Below, piece after piece: positions 4,674 to 9,643 of a DNA stretch of 9,643 bases. The stretch is from Lachnospiraceae bacterium (lineage in GTDB: Bacteria; Bacillota; Clostridia; Lachnospirales; Lachnospiraceae). The notes under the pieces are model-generated. The model was not told the origin of the DNA and searched no databases. It saw only the letters and a program-made list of their open reading frames with translations. The stretch lies in NCBI GenBank assembly GCA_021204285.1, contig JAJPZP010000175.1, positions 1 to 9,643 on the forward strand, read 5' to 3'. Positions within the stretch are counted from its first letter, which is position 1; each line of letters starts with the position of its first letter. The translations under genes and the position numbers were made by a program.

Positions 4674-6404
4674 ATGAAAACAGAGAAAACACAGCTGGAA
4701 CAGGTACAGGAGATTTTCGATATTCTGCATGGCACGGCACCTGCAGATCTGCTGATGAAAAATCTCAGAATTCTGGATGTATACAGTGAGACTGTATACG
4801 AAGGATCTTTACTTATCAACAATGGGAAAATCGTAGCACTCTCGCCGGATGAAAGCCGGATTCAGGTGAAGGAAACTTTTGATGGAAAGGGTTTATATGC
4901 AATTCCAGGCCTTATTGATGCCCATTTTCATTTTGAGTCCCAGCTTGTAAATCTGACTGCGCTGGCTGAGATTATGGTGCCGAATGGGACAACGACTGTG
5001 TTTGCGGAGATTCTGGATCTGATCAGTTCCGCTGCGGAAGACGGGGTAAAGGCAGCCAGAATGTTGTTTCAGGATTATGAGAAGCTTCCCTATCGCCTGT
5101 ATGCTTTTGCACCCGGGAAAAAGGTAGATAAGGCGATTACAAAGGAAATTCTGGAAATGGATCCGGTGATCGGACTGGGAGAGTTTGATCATTTCTCCTA
5201 CCGTACGGGAAATATAGATGATCTGGAAAAACTCGCGTGGGCCAGAGAGAAAGGCGGCTTTATCAATGGGCACTGGGGACTTACCGCGCTCGATGATATG
5301 GAACTGAATTTCCTGCCGGCGGCCGGCGTCACAAATAACCATGACGTCTGGAATATGGAGGATATCAGCAAAAGCCTGCGCTACGGCTATGGGACGCAGA
5401 TCAAGTTTGGCGTTGGGAATCAGAAGGTGATAGAGACACTGTTAAAGGCGATTCAGGAGAAGCATCTTCCGCTTGATCAGTTTATGTTCTGCAGCGATAA
5501 TTTCTCCGTGCGCCGTCTGACAACCGACGGGCATATGGATTATATTATCAATCTGGCGAATGAGATGGGATATGCGCCGATCAAGACGATTAAAATGGCG
5601 TCCTACAACGCGGCAAGATTCTTCCATCTTGATCATCTGATCGGCTCACTTACACCGGGGCGTTATGCGGATATTGTGCTGACTGACAGTCTCGCGAAAG
5701 TGAATCCGCTTTATGTGTTCAAGGGCGGTGAATTGATTGCCAGAGATCATCAGCTTCTCAAAAATGCGCAGATTGATTATTCCGGTATGCGTACAGAGGG
5801 CGTTCCGGGACTCGCGGATCTGAAGCCGGAAGATCTGGATATCCGGCCGATTGCGGTGTCTGAGGATGGAAAAGAGGCAACAGTTTATCTCTTTGATGTG
5901 TTTGGAAGAGGCCATGCAGATTTTTACAGGGAGATTCAGCTTCCTGTAGAAAATGGGAAAATTGTTCCGGTTTTTCAGGGGCAGAAGCTGTGTCGCCTGA
6001 GTGTGATACAGCGCTATGCGCATGGTACGCGCAATGTGATCAATGGATATTTTACCGGTATGTACATTGGCAGGGGCGCGGTCGGCACGTCATTCCCGGC
6101 GCCAGTTCCTTATCTGGCGATTGCCGGGATGGACAGTATGGAGATGTGGGACTGCGCACAGAAGATAGATCAGTATTCCGGTGCGTGTATCGCAGTGGAA
6201 AATGGGGAGATTAAGGCGAAGCTTCCCATTGAGATTTATGGAATGATGGCTGATATGACGGCGCAGGAGCTGCTGGAGCGCACGGAAGCGGTCGACAGGG
6301 CGGCAGCAGAGCTTGGCAATGACAATACGATGGGTGAGCCGGTTGTAAATAAGCTGCTCAGTCTGTTTATCTCGCTGCACCGTTTTGGCTTTATGAAGGA
6401 ATAA
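4674..6404 (+). CDS. Adenine-deaminase-like amidohydrolase (divergent; substrate uncertain)
   Basis: A 576-residue protein (585 if the poorer start at 4647 is used) with the layout and length of bacterial adenine deaminases (Ade/AdeC, EC 3.5.4.2, adenine to hypoxanthine plus ammonia). It has an N-terminal amidohydrolase composite domain, a metal-dependent barrel and an adenine-deaminase C-terminal domain. Metal and catalytic motifs, numbered from 4674, are HFHFES (His84, His86), GLGEF (Glu170), GHWG (His200), NNHD (His223) and CSDN (Asp275). It differs from typical members, which carry GHAPG, SDHE and CTDD. The C-terminal AHDSHN motif is absent: TSFPAPVPYLAIAG (472-485) stands in its place, though the preceding GYFTGMYIGRGA block still aligns. 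All likely metal ligands are kept, so an active hydrolase is expected, but another aminopurine or related ring is possible. It heads the right operon, 42 bases before the ATPase gene, and lies behind the promoter, terminator and operator region. Confidence 0.85.
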   Translation: MKTEKTQLEQVQEIFDILHGTAPADLLMKNLRILDVYSETVYEGSLLINNGKIVALSPDESRIQVKETFDGKGLYAIPGLIDAHFHFESQLVNLTALAEIMVPNGTTTVFAEILDLISSAAEDGVKAARMLFQDYEKLPYRLYAFAPGKKVDKAITKEILEMDPVIGLGEFDHFSYRTGNIDDLEKLAWAREKGGFINGHWGLTALDDMELNFLPAAGVTNNHDVWNMEDISKSLRYGYGTQIKFGVGNQKVIETLLKAIQEKHLPLDQFMFCSDNFSVRRLTTDGHMDYIINLANEMGYAPIKTIKMASYNAARFFHLDHLIGSLTPGRYADIVLTDSLAKVNPLYVFKGGELIARDHQLLKNAQIDYSGMRTEGVPGLADLKPEDLDIRPIAVSEDGKEATVYLFDVFGRGHADFYREIQLPVENGKIVPVFQGQKLCRLSVIQRYAHGTRNVINGYFTGMYIGRGAVGTSFPAPVPYLAIAGMDSMEMWDCAQKIDQYSGACIAVENGEIKAKLPIEIYGMMADMTAQELLERTEAVDRAAAELGNDNTMGEPVVNKLLSLFISLHRFGFMKE

Positions 6405-6446
6405 CCGGAGTCAGCGCGAACGCATCAGAAGCTTGGGAGGATCGCA

Positions 6447-7964
6447 ATGCAGGATTATATCAGAATGGAACAGATCACCAAACGTTTTCCGGGTGTCATG
6501 GCCTGCGACCATGTTTCCCTGGGATTCCGGAGAGGGGAAATTCATGCGTTGCTCGGCGAAAATGGCGCCGGAAAGAGCACCATGATGAATATGCTCTATG
6601 GTTTGCTGAAGCCGGACGAGGGTCAGATTTTGATAGAAGGATGTCCGGTGCAGATTCGTAATCCAAATGATGCGATTGCGCATGGAATTGGCATGGTTCA
6701 TCAGCATTTTATGCTGATACAGAAATTTACTGTTCTGGAAAATGTCATTCTCGGAACAAAGATGAGCCGGGAGCCTTTTCTCTCAACTGCAGAGGCCAGA
6801 GAAAAAATTCTGGAAATATCACAGCGAACAGGCCTGAATGTGAATCCTGACGCGAGGGTCGCGGATCTGTCAGTCGGTGACCAGCAGCGTGTGGAAATTA
6901 TAAAAGCGCTTTATAAGGGTGTCAGTACCCTGATCATGGATGAACCAACCGCAGTGCTCACACCGCAGGAAACAGATGAATTGTTCCGGGTGCTTCGCGG
7001 ATGGGTGAAAGAGGGAAATACCGTCATCTTCATCACCCACAAGATGCGCGAGGTGGTATGTTTCTGCGATCGCGTGAGTATTTTACGTGACGGTCATTTT
7101 ATTGAGACGGCTCCCACCGGGGATCTGTCTGAACAGGAAATTGCCGAGATGATGGTGGGACACAAGGTTACCCTTGCCATGGATAAAAAAGAGCTGCAGG
7201 TGGGAGACACCGTGCTGGATGTAAAAGAGCTGACAGTTCCGGGAATTGGCGGAGTGGAAGCGGTGAAGAATGTTTCCTTTATTGTACGCGAAGGGGAAGT
7301 ACTGGGGATAGCGGGCGTTGATGGAAACGGCCAGTCAGAGCTTATCTCTGCCATTATTGGCCTTACGAAGGCCAGTGCAGGCGAGGTGCGGCTGAACGGC
7401 GAGAATATTCTTGGCAGGACGCCAAAGCAGATTCTGGATATGGGACTTTCCAATATTCCTTTCAGCCGGCAGACGGAAGGGACAGTGATGAGCTTCAGCG
7501 TTGCGGATAATCTTATTTTAAAGGAAGAGTGGAATCCGCCTTACTGCAGGCATGGTGTTTTGCAGAAGAAAGTGATTCAGGAGCGCAGCAGGGAGATGAT
7601 TGAAAAATACTCCATCAAGGCGAACGATCCGGACACCAGGGTGGAGAACATGAGCGGAGGTAATCAGCAGAAGGTGATTATCGCGCGGGAGATAGAGCGT
7701 GAGCACAAATTGCTGCTGGCCTGTCATCCGACGCATGGACTCGATATCGGAGCAACGGAATTCATCCATCGTTGTCTGATCGGGGAGCGCGATGCCGGAA
7801 AGGCGGTGTTGCTTGTCTCCACGGAGCTGGACGAGCTGCTGTCATTGTCGGATCGGATTATTGTCATGTTTAAAGGGGAAATAATGGGTGAGGTTACAAG
7901 TGGACATTTTGAGCCTTCAAAGATTGGTCTTATGATGGCCGGTCAGAGGCAGGAGATGGCATAG
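6447..7964 (+). CDS. BMP-type ABC transporter ATP-binding protein, two ABC domains (right transporter)
   Basis: A 505-residue paralogue of the left ATPase. The main motifs fall at the same residue numbers: Walker A GENGAGKST (37-45), Q-loop MVHQHFML (83-90), signature LSVGDQQ (141-147), Walker B LIMDEP (162-167) and His198. The second domain is again degenerate: GVDGNGQSEL (290-299) has no P-loop lysine, the signature MSGGNQQK (402-409) is kept, and CHPTHGLD (426-433) lacks the Walker B acids. Two changes stand out against the left copy. IPFSR (337-341) replaces the family's IPEDR, and PTHG replaces PTRG. GGGAGG at 6435-6440, six bases before the ATG, supports the start. It follows the deaminase by 42 bases with no hairpin between them and precedes the binding-protein gene by 52 bases. 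It should energise uptake of the deaminase substrate or a related compound. Confidence 0.95.
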   Translation: MQDYIRMEQITKRFPGVMACDHVSLGFRRGEIHALLGENGAGKSTMMNMLYGLLKPDEGQILIEGCPVQIRNPNDAIAHGIGMVHQHFMLIQKFTVLENVILGTKMSREPFLSTAEAREKILEISQRTGLNVNPDARVADLSVGDQQRVEIIKALYKGVSTLIMDEPTAVLTPQETDELFRVLRGWVKEGNTVIFITHKMREVVCFCDRVSILRDGHFIETAPTGDLSEQEIAEMMVGHKVTLAMDKKELQVGDTVLDVKELTVPGIGGVEAVKNVSFIVREGEVLGIAGVDGNGQSELISAIIGLTKASAGEVRLNGENILGRTPKQILDMGLSNIPFSRQTEGTVMSFSVADNLILKEEWNPPYCRHGVLQKKVIQERSREMIEKYSIKANDPDTRVENMSGGNQQKVIIAREIEREHKLLLACHPTHGLDIGATEFIHRCLIGERDAGKAVLLVSTELDELLSLSDRIIVMFKGEIMGEVTSGHFEPSKIGLMMAGQRQEMA

Positions 7965-8016
7965 TACCCCATTATTCATATGTAACTGTTAACCATTTTC
8001 AAAAAAGGAGGAAAAA

Positions 8017-9093
8017 ATGAAAAAATTGGTAACGGTAATGCTGGCGCTCGTGATGAGCATGTCACTTCTTCTTGCAGGGTGCGGAAGTTCCTCTGAAAGT
8101 ACTGAGAATACAGAAGAAGAGACAGAAGTGGAGGATGACGGCGAGGAAACGGCCGATGACAGCGAGGAAACATCGGAGATTGTTGCCAGCGATGTAAAGG
8201 TCGCCCTGTTGCTGGTTGGCGCGATCAATGATTACGGCTGGAGTCAGGCGGGCTACGAGGGAGTGAGCGAGGCCGCAGAGGAGTACGGTTTTGAGTTTGC
8301 ATACAGTGAGAGCGTTGCGCTTGCAGAGATGGAGACCACGCTCCGCGATTACGCAAGCCAGGGATATGATCTGATTATCGCACACGGTGATGAGTTCAGT
8401 GATGCGGTATGTACTGTGGCGGAAGAATTCCCGGACTGCAGCTTTGCAATTTCCAATGGAGCTCCTACTACAGAGCTTGACAATGTAATCGGCATGGACA
8501 TCCGGAATGAAGAGCAGGGTTATATCGCCGGTTATGCGCTTGGTCTTCTGACAGAGTCAGGCAAGGTGGGATTTATCGGCTCAGTGGAGGGTACTTCACA
8601 AAAGCGTGTTGAAAATGGTCTTACTCAGGGACTGGCGGCGTCGAACCCAGATGCAGAGGTTATGATTTCTTATGTGGGAAGCTATTCTGATATGGCAGCG
8701 GCAAAGGAACAGGCAACAGCGATGATTGAGCAGGGCGCGGATGTTCTTTTCCAGTATGCGCAGGGCGCAGGCATTGGCGTTGTGCAGGCCGCAGCGGAGG
8801 AAGGCGTGAAAATCGTCGTGACGACGCCGTCTCAGGCAGAAATGGCGGAAGGCTACGCAGCATTTGCCGTACAGACAGTAAATAAGGATCTTGTTAAGAT
8901 GCTGATTGATTCCTATATGGATGGAGAATTTGGCCCGGATCTTGTGATAGAGGGAACCTTTGCAACAAATCTGTTCCAGATTAATTCCATTGATAATGAT
9001 GTGATTTCGGAGGAAGTGATGGCGGAGATTCAGGAACAGGCAGACGCGCTTGCGGATGGATCCCTGGTTCTGGAAACACGTCAGCTCGATTAA
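8017..9093 (+). CDS. BMP-family substrate-binding lipoprotein (right transporter)
   Basis: A 358-residue BMP/PnrA-family binding lipoprotein. The signal peptide (MKK, then a hydrophobic stretch) ends in lipobox LLAGC with Cys22. Residues 23-55 are a Ser/Thr/Glu/Asp-rich tether longer than in the left paralogue. The folded domain has KVALLLVG, NDYGWS (71-76, aromatic Trp75), HGDEF (124-128), RNEEQGYIAG (163-172) and YVGSYSDMAAAKEQA (219-233). It also has FQYAQGAGIG (245-254), which is closer to the family's Gly-containing ligand loop than the left copy is. AAGGAGG (8005-8011), five bases before the ATG, is a near-perfect ribosome binding site, so high translation is expected. The permease gene starts 20 bases downstream. 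The ligand is probably a purine nucleoside or base, judged from the family and from the operon's deaminase, not from the sequence alone. Confidence 0.94.
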   Translation: MKKLVTVMLALVMSMSLLLAGCGSSSESTENTEEETEVEDDGEETADDSEETSEIVASDVKVALLLVGAINDYGWSQAGYEGVSEAAEEYGFEFAYSESVALAEMETTLRDYASQGYDLIIAHGDEFSDAVCTVAEEFPDCSFAISNGAPTTELDNVIGMDIRNEEQGYIAGYALGLLTESGKVGFIGSVEGTSQKRVENGLTQGLAASNPDAEVMISYVGSYSDMAAAKEQATAMIEQGADVLFQYAQGAGIGVVQAAAEEGVKIVVTTPSQAEMAEGYAAFAVQTVNKDLVKMLIDSYMDGEFGPDLVIEGTFATNLFQINSIDNDVISEEVMAEIQEQADALADGSLVLETRQLD

Positions 9094-9113
9094 ACATATT
9101 CTGAGGTTTTGAA

Positions 9114-9643
9114 ATGATGAACGCACAGAGCGAACAGAATGCTGAAAAAAAACTGGATCAGAGCATTCGGAAATTTGAACGTATTTTTAATGTTATTGTT
9201 CCGATACTGGTGGTGCTTGCCTCCCTGCTTGTGGTCAGCATCATCATTGTCTGGCAGAAAGCAAATCCGCTTGAGGCGTTCGCAGCTTTATTTAAGGGCG
9301 CTTTTGGAAGTGCATACAGCATAGGAAGCAGCCTGAACGTTGCCACCCCGCTTATTCTGGCGGGGGTTGGCATCGCGTTTGCCGCGCGGGGTGGTATCAT
9401 CAATCTTGGGGCAGAGGGTCAGATCATCTTTGGAGGAATATTTTCCACGCTGATCGCTGTGAATATCAGCGGATTGCCGACACTGCTCCATGTACTGCTC
9501 TGTCTGGCGGCCGGATTCCTTGGCGGAGCGCTCTGGGCGCTGGTGCCGGCATATTTCAATGCCAGACATGGTACGAATGTCATGATCACGACGATGCTGA
9601 TGAACGATATCGCGGCAGGCATCTGCAGTGTACTGGTCAAGGG
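9114..9643 (+). CDS. BMP-type ABC transporter permease, N-terminal part (3' truncated)
   Basis: The frame from ATG 9114 stays open to the window edge (176 complete codons), so the gene continues to the right. A second ATG follows at once at 9117, but GAGG (9103-9106) is better spaced from 9114 (seven bases). The first 26 residues are charged and probably cytoplasmic. A strong membrane segment follows at about 27-47. NVATPLILAGVGIAFAARGG and then INLGAEGQ (96-103) form the hallmark of the first permease of BMP-family importers (NupP/YufP-like, COG4603 type). HGTNVMITTMLMNDIAAG lies in the usual conserved loop, although the family more often has a Glu after the Asn. It belongs to the right transporter; a second permease is expected beyond the edge. 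Confidence 0.92.
   Translation, partial: MMNAQSEQNAEKKLDQSIRKFERIFNVIVPILVVLASLLVVSIIIVWQKANPLEAFAALFKGAFGSAYSIGSSLNVATPLILAGVGIAFAARGGIINLGAEGQIIFGGIFSTLIAVNISGLPTLLHVLLCLAAGFLGGALWALVPAYFNARHGTNVMITTMLMNDIAAGICSVLVK

Noticed and set aside
7984..7993. Imperfect inverted repeat near GTAACTGTTAAC ahead of the right binding-protein gene
   Set aside because: It shares GTTAAC with the operator candidate but lacks the central CpG and the symmetry; too weak to call an operator.
1..9643. Mobile elements, CRISPR arrays, tRNA or rRNA genes, toxin-antitoxin or phage defence genes
   Set aside because: Nothing in either strand supports any of these; all sizeable frames with recognisable protein families are transport, regulation or purine metabolism.

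Overview
The window looks like chromosomal DNA from a low-to-mid GC Gram-positive bacterium, most likely a gut-type clostridium of the Lachnospiraceae kind. The grounds are strong AGGAGG-type ribosome binding sites, two lipoproteins with a Gly-Cys-Gly-Ser lipobox followed by Ser/acidic tethers, and BMP-type (Nup/Yuf-like) nucleoside ABC transporter genes. The taxon is an inference. There are no RNA genes, mobile elements or CRISPR arrays. The window is nearly all coding, and its longest non-coding stretch is the 268-base regulatory region 4406-4673.

Left block (1-3379, + strand): the C-terminal part of a BMP-type permease, a BMP-family substrate-binding lipoprotein, and a double-domain ATPase. 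These are three parts of one purine/nucleoside-type ABC importer whose first permease presumably lies off the left edge. Two hairpins lie between these genes, at 672-690 and 1809-1837. The second is a perfect 13-bp stem without a U-tract and looks like an mRNA stabiliser or processing element rather than a terminator.

Middle (3380-4673): a LacI-family regulator on the - strand, convergent with the left block and divergent from the right block. Its upstream region is densely built. It holds a promoter for the regulator, a near-consensus extended -10 promoter facing right, an intrinsic terminator starting only about 8 nt after the predicted transcription start, and a perfect 14-bp palindrome with a central CpG that is a good LacI-family operator candidate.

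Right block (4674-9643, + strand): a divergent adenine-deaminase-like amidohydrolase, a second double-domain ATPase, a second BMP-family lipoprotein and the start of a second permease. Spacing is tight, so this is probably one operon.

A working model is that the cluster imports purine bases or nucleosides (or related heterocycles) through two paralogous BMP-type ABC systems and deaminates the imported compound. The right operon would be controlled by the LacI-type repressor and possibly by early attenuation. The points most worth following up are the terminator inside the deaminase leader, and the loss of several family-typical motifs in the deaminase, which leaves its substrate open.
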